Made by a program: the position numbers and the translations under genes. A stretch of 64,000 nt of DNA from Arthrobacter sp. UNC362MFTsu5.1 (GTDB taxonomy: Bacteria > Actinomycetota > Actinomycetes > Actinomycetales > Micrococcaceae): positions 62,001 through 126,000 of the forward strand of contig NZ_JMLE01000013.1 of the NCBI RefSeq assembly GCF_000685965.1, written 5' to 3'. Positions 37,392 to 46,467 of the stretch are shown here, one piece after another; the first letter of the stretch is position 1; the number at the start of each line of letters is the position of its first letter. The notes below the pieces were generated by a model, which ran no database searches, was not told the DNA's origin, and saw only the letters and a program-made list of their open reading frames with translations.

Positions 37392-38960
37392 TCAGAAGCC
37401 AAGCTCCTCCGCAACCTTGCGGGCGCCGCGGACGGCGATGGCCACGCTCATCAGGGTGGGGTTCATGGCTGTCGCCGTCGGAATGAGCGCGTTGCCGCCC
37501 ACCAGCAGGTTCTCGTAGCCCCATACCCGCGACCACGGGTCCGCCACGGAGGTGCCGTTGTCGATCTCGCCCATCCGCAAGGTGCCCTGGTAGTGCAGGC
37601 TCGAGCCGTTTGGCATCAGGCGGGGTTCGGCTACGAAGGCGCCGAGGGCCTTGCCGGCGCGCCGCAGCCGCTCGGTGGCTTCGGCGATCTCCGCCTCTTC
37701 CCGTTCGGTGAGCGCGTACTCGATGGTCATGTTCGGGAAGCCCCGGTAGTCCGGTTCGTTGTCGTCAAAAGTGACGGCGTCCTCGTAGCGGGGGTGCTTG
37801 CGCATGCCGTAACCCATGTTGACGTAGCCCCAGCGGTTTTCGGCGTACGGTGTTCCGGGCTCCATAGGGAACGGAGTCGATTCCGAGTACATGACCTGGA
37901 CCGAGAAGGGGTGTTCCGGCTCGGAAAACGGGATTCGGTTGACGGCGGCCACGGGATCCGCGGGGTTCAGTGCGCGTCGGGCCAGTTCGGCGTCGAGATC
38001 CCCTTCGGTGGCGAAACGGCGCATCTTCTCGGCGTCCAGCGCGACGGTGGAGATGACCACCGGATGCTCCGTGAGGTAGTGCCCGAGCGCCGTCGGCCTC
38101 ACACCCGAAGCCCACAGGAGCTGCGGGGAACGGAACGCGTCCGCGGCAACCACAACGATGTCCGCCGCAACGAACGATGTCTCCCCTGTGCGGAGGTCCT
38201 GGACGGTGACTCCGGTGACCCGGTGACCGTCCAGTTCCACGCGCCGGACCAGGGTGAGGTCACGGAGTTCGAACTGCTTCGAGAGCGGGCTGTCCCGGTC
38301 GAGGAGGGGGCCGAGGACAACGTCGGCACCGGCCCAGCGCACGGAACCGTCCGGCTGCGGATCGCCGGCAACCGGCAGTGTGCCAACGCCGTAGCCGTCC
38401 GGCAGTTCCGGGCCGAACTCCTCGTCAAGGAGGGACCTGATGGCTTCACCTACCGCGGAGTCGGCGAACGCCGCACTGTGCACATGCAGCAGTTGCTTGG
38501 CGTCCTCGATGAGCGCATCCCATTCGCTGTCTGCGATGAACGGGATCTTCTCGCTGAAGGCGGGCGACGGCGTCGCGCAAGTCCAGTGCGCCCCCTGGCC
38601 GCCGACGTTGGTGGCCGCAGCCGCCGCGGGAAAGGTTGCCGCGTGGGCCGAGCCGGCGCCGCCGAAGTCCAGCAGGTGGGTGCCCTGGCGCGCGGTGAAC
38701 ATTCCCTCGGTGACGGTTCCGGCCGGGATGCCGAGCGACTCGCGGTAGGCGCCGGCCTGCGGCCCCTGCGACAATTCCCGTGCGCGGGCCTTTTCGGCGG
38801 CGTCGGGAATGTTCCGGACGCTCTCACCGGGAACTTCCGTCAGTTGCGGCCCGGCCTCGAACATCACCACCCGGGCATGCGGGACCTGCTCAAGAATCAC
38901 CCGTGCATAGGCGGAACCAACGGGCCCGCTGCCGACGACGGCGATGGTGGGGTTGGACAT
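37392..38960 (-). CDS. GMC/pyranose-oxidase-like oxidoreductase (probable glycoside 3-oxidase), copy 1
   Basis: FAD enzyme of 522 residues. Rossmann motif VVGSGPVGSAYA (about 8-19), flavin-region motif GGQGAHWTCATPSP, active-site His in SLHYQGTLRMG and Asn in AMNPTLM near the C-terminus, as in pyranose 2-oxidase. Relatives from Microbacterium and Arthrobacter (CarA, bacterial P2Ox-like enzymes) oxidise C3 of the sugar in C-glycosides, the step that makes the bond cleavable. AAGGAG lies 6 nt before the ATG. It is 16 nt behind an MFS gene, in one operon. Confidence 0.85.
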   Translation of the reverse strand: MSNPTIAVVGSGPVGSAYARVILEQVPHARVVMFEAGPQLTEVPGESVRNIPDAAEKARARELSQGPQAGAYRESLGIPAGTVTEGMFTARQGTHLLDFGGAGSAHAATFPAAAAATNVGGQGAHWTCATPSPAFSEKIPFIADSEWDALIEDAKQLLHVHSAAFADSAVGEAIRSLLDEEFGPELPDGYGVGTLPVAGDPQPDGSVRWAGADVVLGPLLDRDSPLSKQFELRDLTLVRRVELDGHRVTGVTVQDLRTGETSFVAADIVVVAADAFRSPQLLWASGVRPTALGHYLTEHPVVISTVALDAEKMRRFATEGDLDAELARRALNPADPVAAVNRIPFSEPEHPFSVQVMYSESTPFPMEPGTPYAENRWGYVNMGYGMRKHPRYEDAVTFDDNEPDYRGFPNMTIEYALTEREEAEIAEATERLRRAGKALGAFVAEPRLMPNGSSLHYQGTLRMGEIDNGTSVADPWSRVWGYENLLVGGNALIPTATAMNPTLMSVAIAVRGARKVAEELGF

Positions 38961-38976
38961 GATGTCTCCTTTGAAA

Positions 38977-40473
38977 TCAGGCCGAAAGGGATTCGGAAGT
39001 TGTTTGCGGGGCGGGAACGTGTTCGTCGGACAGCCGGCCATGCGGAAGCAGGAGCGCCGCGACAATGCCCACGGCGTAGGTGGCGGCCAAAGCGATGAAG
39101 ACAGGCGTAAAGACGGAGCCGTAGGCCTGCGCGACGCTGGCCTGCACCTCCGGCGCGGCCGCGTGGACCAGTTGGGGCGTCAACGTGGACGCGTCAAGGC
39201 CTGCTGGCAGGAGGGCTGCCACGCCGAAGCCGATCACCCCGCCGATGATGGCCGTGGCGACGGTTGACCCCACCTGCCGCACCAGGTTGATGGTTGCCGT
39301 GATGGTTCCGGTCTGGCTGGCCGGCGCCGCGCCCTGCACCACGGCGACAATCAGGCTCATAAAGGCACCGGTGCCCATCCCGACCACACCCATCACAATC
39401 ATGGGTGCCCAAAGCGGGAGGCCCGCGGGCAGCGCGGCCATCACGAAAAGACCTGCCGCTCCCAGCGACGTCCCCAGGATCGGGAAGACCCGGTACCTGC
39501 CCGTCCGGCTGGCCAGCCAACCGGTGAGCAGGTTGCTGATCAGCATGCCGAACACTGTTGCGATGGGTACGAGCCCGGACACGGTGGCGGTAGTTTGGTA
39601 GGCCATTTGAAAGTACGTGGGCAGGTAGGCAGTGATGGAGAAGAGCCCGACGCCGATGATCGCCGACAGCGCGGTACCTGCCGCAATCGTGCGGTTGGTG
39701 AACAAATGGAGCGGCACGATGGGCTCGGGAGCCCGGCGCTCGATGCGAAAGAAAGCAACGAAGCCCACGATGCTGACCGCGAGCGCCGCGGCTGTGGCGA
39801 TGCCGGCGTTCCGCTCTGCAGCCCACGTCACGGCGAGTACCACGGCCACCAGGGCAGTGGTGAAAACGGCCGCACCGGCAACATCGAAGTGGCGTGGCCT
39901 GGGGCCGGGCTCCAGGTGCGGAACAGCGATCAGCGCGAGAACCAAGGCTGCGGCGCCAACGGGGATATTGATCCAGAAGACCCACTGCCAGCCCCAGTAA
40001 TCCGTGATCGCACCGCCCAGGACGGGGCCTACAAGGATCGCAATGGGGAAAGCGGCGCCAATGATCGCCATGTAACGCGGCCGTTCCCGCTGCGTCGTGA
40101 CCCGGGCAATGATCGTTTGGGACATGAGCTGCAGGCCGGCCGAGCTCATTCCCTGCAGGACGCGGGCGGCGATGAGCCATGCCATGTCCTGGGCGAACCC
40201 GCACGCCAGCGAAGCGGCCAGGAACACGAGCAGGGATCCGACGAAGATTCGGCGGGCTCCCAGGACATCGCCCAGTTTGCCGAGCACGGGCAGCAGCACC
40301 GTACTGGCCAGGGTATAGCCCACAACAACCCAGCTCATCAGTGCCAGCGCATCCAGCTCACCGGCAATCGTGGCGAGGGATGTGGACACCACCGTATGGT
40401 CCAGGGCCCCAAGGAAGGAGACCGAGAGCAGGGACATAACAAGGAGACGAAGTCTCAAAGGCGAAAGTGGCAT
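38977..40473 (-). CDS. MFS transporter, DHA2 (EmrB/QacA) family
   Basis: Transporter of 498 residues with 14 spans. Signature LGALDHTVVSTSLATIAGEL in span 1, motif A GKLGDVLGARR, and GAITDYWGWQWVFWINIPVG in the middle. Forms a two-gene operon with GMC copy 1, so it probably moves the glycoside substrate or its oxidised product or aglycone. The 168-bp upstream region contains CCCGA-N4-TCGGG (40482-40495) as a possible operator. Confidence 0.88.
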   Translation of the reverse strand: MPLSPLRLRLLVMSLLSVSFLGALDHTVVSTSLATIAGELDALALMSWVVVGYTLASTVLLPVLGKLGDVLGARRIFVGSLLVFLAASLACGFAQDMAWLIAARVLQGMSSAGLQLMSQTIIARVTTQRERPRYMAIIGAAFPIAILVGPVLGGAITDYWGWQWVFWINIPVGAAALVLALIAVPHLEPGPRPRHFDVAGAAVFTTALVAVVLAVTWAAERNAGIATAAALAVSIVGFVAFFRIERRAPEPIVPLHLFTNRTIAAGTALSAIIGVGLFSITAYLPTYFQMAYQTTATVSGLVPIATVFGMLISNLLTGWLASRTGRYRVFPILGTSLGAAGLFVMAALPAGLPLWAPMIVMGVVGMGTGAFMSLIVAVVQGAAPASQTGTITATINLVRQVGSTVATAIIGGVIGFGVAALLPAGLDASTLTPQLVHAAAPEVQASVAQAYGSVFTPVFIALAATYAVGIVAALLLPHGRLSDEHVPAPQTTSESLSA

Positions 40474-40641
40474 AGTGATCTACCCGAACGATCGGGCCGT
40501 CGACGCGACGAATTGTGCCTCCGACGCACCATCACGGCGGAGAACGGGTCCGTAGGAACCCCGGCGCCATTACACATCCTACTCCACTTTAGTCAGAAAG
40601 CAACAAAAGATTGTCTGAATGCGACCTGAAAGGCTGGAGGG

Positions 40642-41442
40642 CTAACTGCGGAGCAGCGCCGCCGCCAGACTGATGTCCTCGAGCAGCTCATCGAGGTCCG
40701 CCACCGGCTCGCCGGACGAACAGGCTGCGAGCGCCCGGCGCAGCGCAAGGCGGGCGGACGATTCGTAGCGCTCCGGCGCCCTCAAGATGCCCTCCTCAGT
40801 GGACGTCTCCAATCGCATCAACCCGGCGGGCTGGTCCACCGTTATTTCAGTCCTTACTTCGCCGAGGGCGAGTACCTGAAGCAGGCCGCCGCCATGCGGG
40901 CCTGCGGCTGCCGCGGTCGCCGCAAGGGTGGTGGGCACTGGTGCCCCGGCAGTCCCTGCCGAGCTCAGCAATGCGATCCGGCCCTGCGTCGTGGCACTGC
41001 CCGCCTGCAGCGTCAGCGGCCCCTGGCCAAGGGACCGCGCCCAGCCAAAGCCATCGCGGATGACCCCTTCAAGGCTGGCAGCGGGGGCAGCGCACTCAAC
41101 GATGACGATCCGGGCCGGGCTGCCCCGCCTTGCCCGAACCGCATCAGCAACAACGTCGGACCGGAGGCGGGGACGCTCCACAATAACCGGGATGCCGCCG
41201 GGCCAGGGGCGGGCTTCCAGGGCTTCCCACGGGAGCGTGCCAGGGTCCGTGATCACCACCGCTACGGCTCCCCCGGAACGGGCCGCAAGCAAGCCCTGCC
41301 ACCAGTCGCCGGAACCGGGCACTACCGCAACGGCACCCTGGACGCCATCGGCCGGTGCGGCAGTGCGGGGAAGTTCCGCCGTTGCGGCTGCGTAGGCCGG
41401 CAACGCAGTTAAGACGCCACGCCTTTGGCGCATCAGGCTCAC
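40642..41442 (-). CDS. Uncharacterised partner of a Gfo/Idh oxidoreductase
   Basis: Protein of 266 residues translated from a GTG that overlaps the stop of the Gfo/Idh gene by 4 nt. No signal peptide; alanine-rich, with alternating beta strands and helices (AVAVVPGSGDWWQGLLAARSG; PARIVIVECAAP; GLLQVLALGEVRTEITV). The C-terminal half resembles the beta-sheet domain of Gfo/Idh proteins in style only. I do not recognise the family. Tight coupling suggests a subunit or dedicated partner of the neighbour. Confidence 0.75.
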   Translation of the reverse strand: MSLMRQRRGVLTALPAYAAATAELPRTAAPADGVQGAVAVVPGSGDWWQGLLAARSGGAVAVVITDPGTLPWEALEARPWPGGIPVIVERPRLRSDVVADAVRARRGSPARIVIVECAAPAASLEGVIRDGFGWARSLGQGPLTLQAGSATTQGRIALLSSAGTAGAPVPTTLAATAAAAGPHGGGLLQVLALGEVRTEITVDQPAGLMRLETSTEEGILRAPERYESSARLALRRALAACSSGEPVADLDELLEDISLAAALLRS

Positions 41443-42479
41443 GGGGACACTCCTTCGAGGACCTTGGCGGCGGCACCGTAGCCGAGCTCGAGTGCATAGC
41501 ATGCGTCGGCCAACAGTTCGTCATACTCCACGGGAGCCACGCCCTCAAGGAGCGATGACAGCAGGCGCCACTCCGCCACGTAGCCGTCGTCGGGATCCCG
41601 CCGGTACTCCGTCCACTGTCCGTCCACACTTCGCACCCGCGTGGACGCGCTTCCGGCGTGGACGAAGGCCGGCGGGAAATTGACCTCAACGCGGTCATGC
41701 GAGGTGGCCACCGTCATCCGCCACAGGGCATCGGGGCCTTCCGGAAGCATGGTGAGCGCCAACTGGACAAGGACGCCGCCTGACCGGTAACCCACCAGAT
41801 AGCCGATCGGCGGAGCGATTCTTGCGTAAATAACCTCATCGATGCCCGGCGCAATGTCCCTGACGGCGGGAAGGTCATGGACCGCCAGGCCCGTCAGGAG
41901 CTGCCGCAGAACCTCGGCCGCCACGGCGGGATCCTCCACGCCGGGGCGCCCGCGCCGCGCTGCCTGGAAAGGACCTCCCTCTGCGACCAGCCCGTGGTAC
42001 CTGTCGTTGGGCGGGAGTGCCAGCGTCACGGAAATTGTCTGAATCCGGCCCTCGAGAGCCATCAGGTGATGCCGTACGCGCCCCCACGCCGCATCAAACA
42101 AATGGTTGGTCCCCACTAGGAGGACGGTTCCTGCGGCCCTGCACGCAGCTATGACCGCTTCGGCCTCTTCCGGGCTGGTGGCCAGCGGTTTCTCGCAGAA
42201 CACCGCCCGCTTGCCCGCGGCCACTGCCGCCAGGATTTGGCGGGCATGTTCTGCCGGCGGGCTACAGACGGCCACCACGTCAACGCCTGTGTCCGCAAGC
42301 AGGTCCGCCTCCCCCGCCGACCAGCGGGCACCCAAGCGCCCGGCCAGTTCCCGGGCGCGTCCGCTGCCGCCATCGGCAATGTGCCGTATGTGAAACAGGT
42401 CCCGCAACCCTCCCAGCACCGGCAGATGGAGAGCCGCGACGCCCGGCCCGGCTCCAAGTATTCCTACGCTCCAAGGCAT
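41439..42479 (-). CDS. Gfo/Idh/MocA-family oxidoreductase, copy 2
   Basis: NAD(P)-dependent sugar oxidoreductase-like protein of 346 residues. Rossmann motif VGILGAGPGVAALHL at the start, catalytic-region EKPLATSPEEAE (Lys), then the C-terminal sheet domain. The usual G-D-x-x-x-H active-site stretch is replaced by LTGLAVHDLPAVRDI, so chemistry may differ. GGAGGGG precedes the ATG at 42479. In gut C-glycoside degraders a Gfo/Idh enzyme (DgpA) makes or uses the 3-keto sugar; a similar role is possible here. Confidence 0.83.
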   Translation of the reverse strand: MPWSVGILGAGPGVAALHLPVLGGLRDLFHIRHIADGGSGRARELAGRLGARWSAGEADLLADTGVDVVAVCSPPAEHARQILAAVAAGKRAVFCEKPLATSPEEAEAVIAACRAAGTVLLVGTNHLFDAAWGRVRHHLMALEGRIQTISVTLALPPNDRYHGLVAEGGPFQAARRGRPGVEDPAVAAEVLRQLLTGLAVHDLPAVRDIAPGIDEVIYARIAPPIGYLVGYRSGGVLVQLALTMLPEGPDALWRMTVATSHDRVEVNFPPAFVHAGSASTRVRSVDGQWTEYRRDPDDGYVAEWRLLSSLLEGVAPVEYDELLADACYALELGYGAAAKVLEGVSP

Positions 42480-42492
42480 CGTCGCCCCTCCT

Positions 42493-42516
42493 CTTATGTT
42501 CCTATTATTCATAAGT
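42493..42516. promoter_or_regulatory. CTTATG/CATAAG inverted repeat between Gfo/Idh and ROK genes
   Basis: CTTATG (42493-42498) and CATAAG (42510-42515), followed by T, form 6-bp arms 11 bp apart in the divergent promoter. It shares the CATAAGT core with the motifs at 44311, 50768, 56417 and 56439. Confidence 0.6.
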
Positions 42517-42585
42517 GAGGTTGGTTCTGGCTATAGTCGCGTCCCTTAGCACTTTAGTCGGCCCCAATGTGTGAGAATTGTGAGC

Positions 42586-43848
42586 ATGACGACAGACTCC
42601 GCCCTCCGCTTTGGGGCACAGACGGATGAAGTGACGAGCCTCCTGCGGATCGTCAACCTGGTGCGGACGGGCGAGGCAACAACCCGTCCTGAAATCGGCA
42701 AGGTCACGGGCCTGGGCAGGGGCGTCGTCAGCCAGCGCGTGGATCAGGCAATCCAGATCGGCTTCCTCGGCGATGGCGAGTTCGGGGCCTCATCCGGCGG
42801 ACGCGCACCCCGGACCCTGCGCTTCCGGGCGGAGCAAGGGCGGATCGTGGTGTGCGCCCTCGGAGCGGCCCATATGAGGGTCGGCGTCACCGCGCTCGAC
42901 GGGGACATCCTGGAACACACGCACCGAAGCTGGGATATCGCGCAGGGCCCGGAGAAGACCATCGACGCGGTCATGCCCCTGATTGATGAATTGCTGAAGA
43001 GAGACCCCACTGTGCCCGTATGGGGTGTGGTGGTGGGGCTTCCCGGTCCGGTGGACTTCGCCACCGGACAGCCCGTAGCGCCGCCGATCATGCCGGGGTG
43101 GAACGGTTACGACGTCCGCACCCCCTTTGAAGAGCGCTTCAATGCGCCCGTATGGGTGGACAACGATTCAAACCTGCTTGCCCTCGGCGAACGCGCCCGG
43201 CGGCGCGACTCCCACGCGGACCTGATCTACTGCAAGATCGGTTCAGGGGTTGGCGCCGGCCTGCTGTCCAAGGGCAGGATCCACCGGGGCGCAAACGGGG
43301 CCGCCGGCGATATCGGCCACGTCCGCGTCTCCGACTCGGATGCGCTGTGCCGCTGCGGCAAGATCGGCTGCCTGGAAGCGGTGGCCGGCGGCTGGGCCCT
43401 TGTCCGCGATGCCGAACAAGCCATCAAGGAAGGCGCTCCCAGCTCGCTTGCCGCGCGGGCCGGGAAGGATGTACTGACGCTTGAAGACATCACCCTCGCC
43501 GCCCAGGCCGGGGACTCCCTGGCCATCACCCTCATTCAAAAGTCGGCACGGGTGGCAGGCGAAACCATTTCAGCCCTGGTCAACATGTTCAATCCGGGGG
43601 TGATCGTGATCGGCGGCGCCATTGCATCCGCCGGCGAGGTGTTCCTGGCCGAGGTGCGCCAGCGGGTCTACGAACTGTCACTTCCACTTGCCACGCGCGA
43701 CCTCACCATCACGCTCTCGGTCAACGATGAGCGCGAACCGTTGCGCGGCGGAGCCGAACTGGCCCGCGAGCAGCTGTTCGACGTCACCTTCCCCCGCTGG
43801 TTCGCCGCCGGCCGGCCCTCCCCTGAGCGGACTGCCGTTCCCGCCTAG
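42586..43848 (+). CDS. ROK-family transcriptional regulator
   Basis: Regulator of 420 residues (425 if the GTG at 42571 is used). N-terminal winged helix (about 20-75: TTRPEIGKVTGLGRGVVSQRVDQAIQIG) and a full ROK domain: VGLPGPVDF, VDNDSNLLALGE, KIGSGVGAGL and the zinc motif CRCGKIGCLEA. ROK regulators sense sugars or sugar phosphates. Placed between the Gfo/Idh pair and a C-glycoside deglycosidase-like pair, it is the best candidate for sensing the keto sugar and binding the CATAAGT motif. Confidence 0.9.
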   Translation: MTTDSALRFGAQTDEVTSLLRIVNLVRTGEATTRPEIGKVTGLGRGVVSQRVDQAIQIGFLGDGEFGASSGGRAPRTLRFRAEQGRIVVCALGAAHMRVGVTALDGDILEHTHRSWDIAQGPEKTIDAVMPLIDELLKRDPTVPVWGVVVGLPGPVDFATGQPVAPPIMPGWNGYDVRTPFEERFNAPVWVDNDSNLLALGERARRRDSHADLIYCKIGSGVGAGLLSKGRIHRGANGAAGDIGHVRVSDSDALCRCGKIGCLEAVAGGWALVRDAEQAIKEGAPSSLAARAGKDVLTLEDITLAAQAGDSLAITLIQKSARVAGETISALVNMFNPGVIVIGGAIASAGEVFLAEVRQRVYELSLPLATRDLTITLSVNDEREPLRGGAELAREQLFDVTFPRWFAAGRPSPERTAVPA

Positions 43849-43868
43849 GCCGGCTCCGCAAGGTCCGC

Positions 43869-44285
43869 TCAGGCGACGTCGCGGGACACACTGGGCACCG
43901 GCGCCCCGTCAGGATCCAGCCGGGCCTCCAGGTGGAACGGCAGGACCAGCGGGGAATCGGGGCCCGACTGGAGGTAGGGCACCAGCATCTGGAAGTCGAC
44001 GGCCACGGCGTGGACGCCACCACCGAGCTCGCGCCGGCCCGTCAGGACCAGCCTGTCCTGCACGAACCACCAGCCGGACTCTCCGCGGAGCGCTTCTGCC
44101 GGCACGTCGCGGGCCCCCAGCGCCACCGTCAGCTCCCCCGACGCCAGCGGAACGCCGTCCACTTCAACCGCCAGGCCAGTGAAGCTGGACAGGGGCATCG
44201 ACCGTATCCAGGGAAGGCCAACACGAAGCTCAAATCCCCCGGGTGTGGCCGTCAGCGCATCTTGGCGCAAAGCGGTGTGCAACAT
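43869..44285 (-). CDS. C-glycoside deglycosidase beta-subunit-like protein (DUF6379 type), module 3
   Basis: Protein of 138 residues. It shares with the other beta modules here the N-terminal ...RVGLPWIRSMPLSSF signature (PWYRSL in the others), a WWFVQD strand and the FQMLVPYLQSGPD segment near the C-terminus. In characterised enzymes the small beta protein packs on the TIM-barrel alpha protein and completes the active site. It is divergent from, not co-directional with, its likely alpha partner at 44355. Start at 44285 chosen because AAGGA lies 8 nt upstream. Confidence 0.75.
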   Translation of the reverse strand: MLHTALRQDALTATPGGFELRVGLPWIRSMPLSSFTGLAVEVDGVPLASGELTVALGARDVPAEALRGESGWWFVQDRLVLTGRRELGGGVHAVAVDFQMLVPYLQSGPDSPLVLPFHLEARLDPDGAPVPSVSRDVA

Positions 44286-44310
44286 GGCTTTCATCCTTTA
44301 TCCTAAAACT

Positions 44311-44324
44311 GACATAAGTTTGTC
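44311..44324. promoter_or_regulatory. GACATAAGTTTGTC operator candidate
   Basis: A GACA-N6-TGTC partial palindrome in the 69-bp divergent promoter between beta module 3 and its alpha-like partner. Best-formed member of the shared motif set of this locus. Confidence 0.65.
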
Positions 44325-44354
44325 ATTATCAAGCATAAATGGGAAGGCATCCGA

Positions 44355-45380
44355 ATGGCCCTCGAAATTCCCAACGGCTGGACCCTCTGCGCCAGCTCGT
44401 TCAACTGGACCCCCGAAATCATCGCCGCCGCCCGAACGGCCCAGGACATCGTCACCGGCATCGCGGACTCAGTAACAAAAACAATCGAGATCGAACCCGG
44501 ACTGCTGTGGCGGTCCTTCCCCGCTCCGCAGGACGGCGAGGTTGACGCACTGCGCCATGGGCTGGCATCCAAAGGAGGACGCGTCAGCATCGTCGGCGCC
44601 AGCCTGGACGACTTCACCTCTCCAACCGGGCGCCGCACCCTGCAGGAGCGCCTGGACTTCCTTGTCCCCCAGCTCCAGGCCGCGCGCCGCGCGGGTGCTA
44701 TCGGGGTCCGGCTGCCGATCGGCCAGGCAGGCACGGAACTCCTCGCGCTCGTGCAGCCGCTGCTGCATGAGCTCGACCTGGTGCTCTACGAGGAGATCCA
44801 GGGCCAGCAGACTCCTGGCAACCCGGCGGTTGCTCCAGCACTGAAGGCGATCGCCGGGCTTGCCGATGATCGTGTGCGGGTCCTCGTGGACATCAGCATG
44901 CTGATGCCGGCCCTTCCTGTCAGCTACCTCGAAGAGCTGCGCCGGGGAGGAGTTGCCCCGGACCTTCTGGAGCGCCTGGAAAATGACTGGCAGGATCCCG
45001 CCACCCATGACGCAGTCACGGCCCTGCTCCGCTCAGGGCAGGTTCCGCCGCGCATCCATACCCTCTTTATGAACCTGCTCATCCGCTTTGGCCGCAGCGA
45101 CGCCGCCGACCTTCAGGACGTCCTCCCCCTCGTGGGCGCCTTCCACCTGAAGTTCTGGGACCTGGACGACGACTCCAGCCGGGTTTCGCAGCCGCTGCGT
45201 GACCTTGGCGGCCTCCTCGGCAGGAACGGTTTCACCGGCACGCTGACCAGCGAGTGGGGCGGCCACGAATGGCTGCAGGACGACCCCACGGACATGACGC
45301 GGCGGCATCTGGCGCTGGCGGAGACGGCTTTGGCCCAGCCCGTCGACAACCTGATTTCGACAGGCTCAATCACCGGCTGA
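44355..45380 (+). CDS. C-glycoside deglycosidase alpha-subunit-like TIM barrel, divergent (module 3)
   Basis: Xylose-isomerase-like TIM barrel of 341 residues. Expected metal ligands can be placed: Glu in VLYEEIQG (146/147), Asp179 in VLVDISM, His264 in GAFHLKFWD, Glu300 in LTSEWGGHEW. The last motif and GAFHLKFWD align with SSEWEGH and HVHAKFYD of the canonical alpha proteins, but overall similarity is low. The final residues STGSITG are encoded by a REP-like sequence. GGAAGG lies before the ATG. It could be an isomerase or epimerase rather than a lyase. Confidence 0.72.
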   Translation: MALEIPNGWTLCASSFNWTPEIIAAARTAQDIVTGIADSVTKTIEIEPGLLWRSFPAPQDGEVDALRHGLASKGGRVSIVGASLDDFTSPTGRRTLQERLDFLVPQLQAARRAGAIGVRLPIGQAGTELLALVQPLLHELDLVLYEEIQGQQTPGNPAVAPALKAIAGLADDRVRVLVDISMLMPALPVSYLEELRRGGVAPDLLERLENDWQDPATHDAVTALLRSGQVPPRIHTLFMNLLIRFGRSDAADLQDVLPLVGAFHLKFWDLDDDSSRVSQPLRDLGGLLGRNGFTGTLTSEWGGHEWLQDDPTDMTRRHLALAETALAQPVDNLISTGSITG

Positions 45381-45388
45381 CACAGCAA

Positions 45389-45422
45389 AACGGCTGGCCC
45401 TGGAAATCGCGGGCCAGCCGTT
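45389..45422. terminator. Terminator between convergent operons
   Basis: AACGGCTGGCCC (45389-45400) and GGGCCAGCCGTT (45411-45422) form a perfect 12-bp stem with a 10-nt loop. On the minus strand it runs into TTTTGC, fitting an intrinsic terminator for the operon ending at 45449; it may also serve the plus-strand gene. Confidence 0.8.
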
Positions 45423-45448
45423 CTGCGTTGGTGCTACTTCGTGCGGTA

Positions 45449-46453
45449 CTACTTCGTGCTGAAGGCTGCGTCGAATGCGGCTGCGGAGGGTTCGTAGCTG
45501 GAGAGTCGGCGCACGAAGGCAAGCGCCTCCGGCGCGCCGTCCAGCCGGTCCATGCCAGCGTCTTCCCACTCCACGGACAGCGGCCCGCGGTAGTCGATGG
45601 CATTGAGCATGCGGAACGCATCTTCCCAGGGCACGTCGCCATGCCCGGTGGAGATGAAGTCCCACCCGCGCCGCGGATCTGCCCAGGGCAGGTGGGATGA
45701 CAGACGCCCGTTCCGGCCGTTGACCAGCCGCTTCTTCGTGTCTTTGCAGTGCACGTGGTAGATCCTGTCCTTGAAGTCCCACAGGAACCCCACCGGATCG
45801 ATGTCCTGCCACACCATGTGGCTCGGGTCCCAGTTCAGCCCAAAGGCCTCGCGGTGCCCGATCGCCTCGAGGGTGCGCTGCGTTGTCCAGTAGTCGTAGG
45901 CGATCTCGGACGGGTGCACCTCGTGGGCGAACCGCACGCCCACCTCGTCAAAGACGTCCAGGATGGGGTTCCACCGGTCCGCAAAGTCCTGGTATCCGGC
46001 GTCGACCATCTTTTCGGTGGCAGGCGGGAACATCGCCACGTACTTCCAGATGGAGGATCCGGTAAACCCGGTGACCGTCTTGACTCCCAGTTTGGCCGCG
46101 AGCCGGGCGGTGTTCTTCAGTTCCTCGGCGGCGCGGCGGCGGACCCCTTCGGGATCTCCGTCACCCCAGACGACGTCCGGCAGGATTCCCCGGTGCCGTT
46201 CGTCGATGGGGTCGTCGCAGACTGCCTGGCCCTTGAGGTGGTTCGAGATCGTCCAGACTTTGAGGCCGTGGCGTTCAAGAATATCCAGCTTGCCCTGCAC
46301 GTAGGCGTCGTCGTCCCAGCGCCAGGGGTCCAGATGGTCGCCCCAGCAGGCGATCTCCAGCCCGTCGTACCCCCACTCGCCGGCGAGACGGGCCACCTCC
46401 TCAAACGGCAGGTCGGCCCATTGGCCCGTGAACAACGTAATTGGTCGTGCCAC
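45449..46453 (-). CDS. Sugar phosphate isomerase/epimerase-like TIM barrel
   Basis: Protein of 334 residues of the AP endonuclease 2 / IolE fold. Start [29 protein letters not shown]; ligand-type residues Glu in [14 protein letters not shown], Asp in GLNWDPSHM, His in [11 protein letters not shown], Glu in [11 protein letters not shown]. Last gene of the six-gene operon led by beta module 2, so it probably isomerises or epimerises the sugar released after C-glycoside cleavage. Starts 14 nt after the Gfo/Idh gene. Confidence 0.85.
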   Translation of the reverse strand: MARPITLFTGQWADLPFEEVARLAGEWGYDGLEIACWGDHLDPWRWDDDAYVQGKLDILERHGLKVWTISNHLKGQAVCDDPIDERHRGILPDVVWGDGDPEGVRRRAAEELKNTARLAAKLGVKTVTGFTGSSIWKYVAMFPPATEKMVDAGYQDFADRWNPILDVFDEVGVRFAHEVHPSEIAYDYWTTQRTLEAIGHREAFGLNWDPSHMVWQDIDPVGFLWDFKDRIYHVHCKDTKKRLVNGRNGRLSSHLPWADPRRGWDFISTGHGDVPWEDAFRMLNAIDYRGPLSVEWEDAGMDRLDGAPEALAFVRRLSSYEPSAAAFDAAFSTK

Positions 46454-46467
46454 GTACTTTCCCTTCC

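Noticed and set aside
37356..39098. A 580-codon plus-strand frame.
   Set aside because: Antisense shadow of GMC copy 1, whose flavin and active-site motifs are clear on the minus strand.
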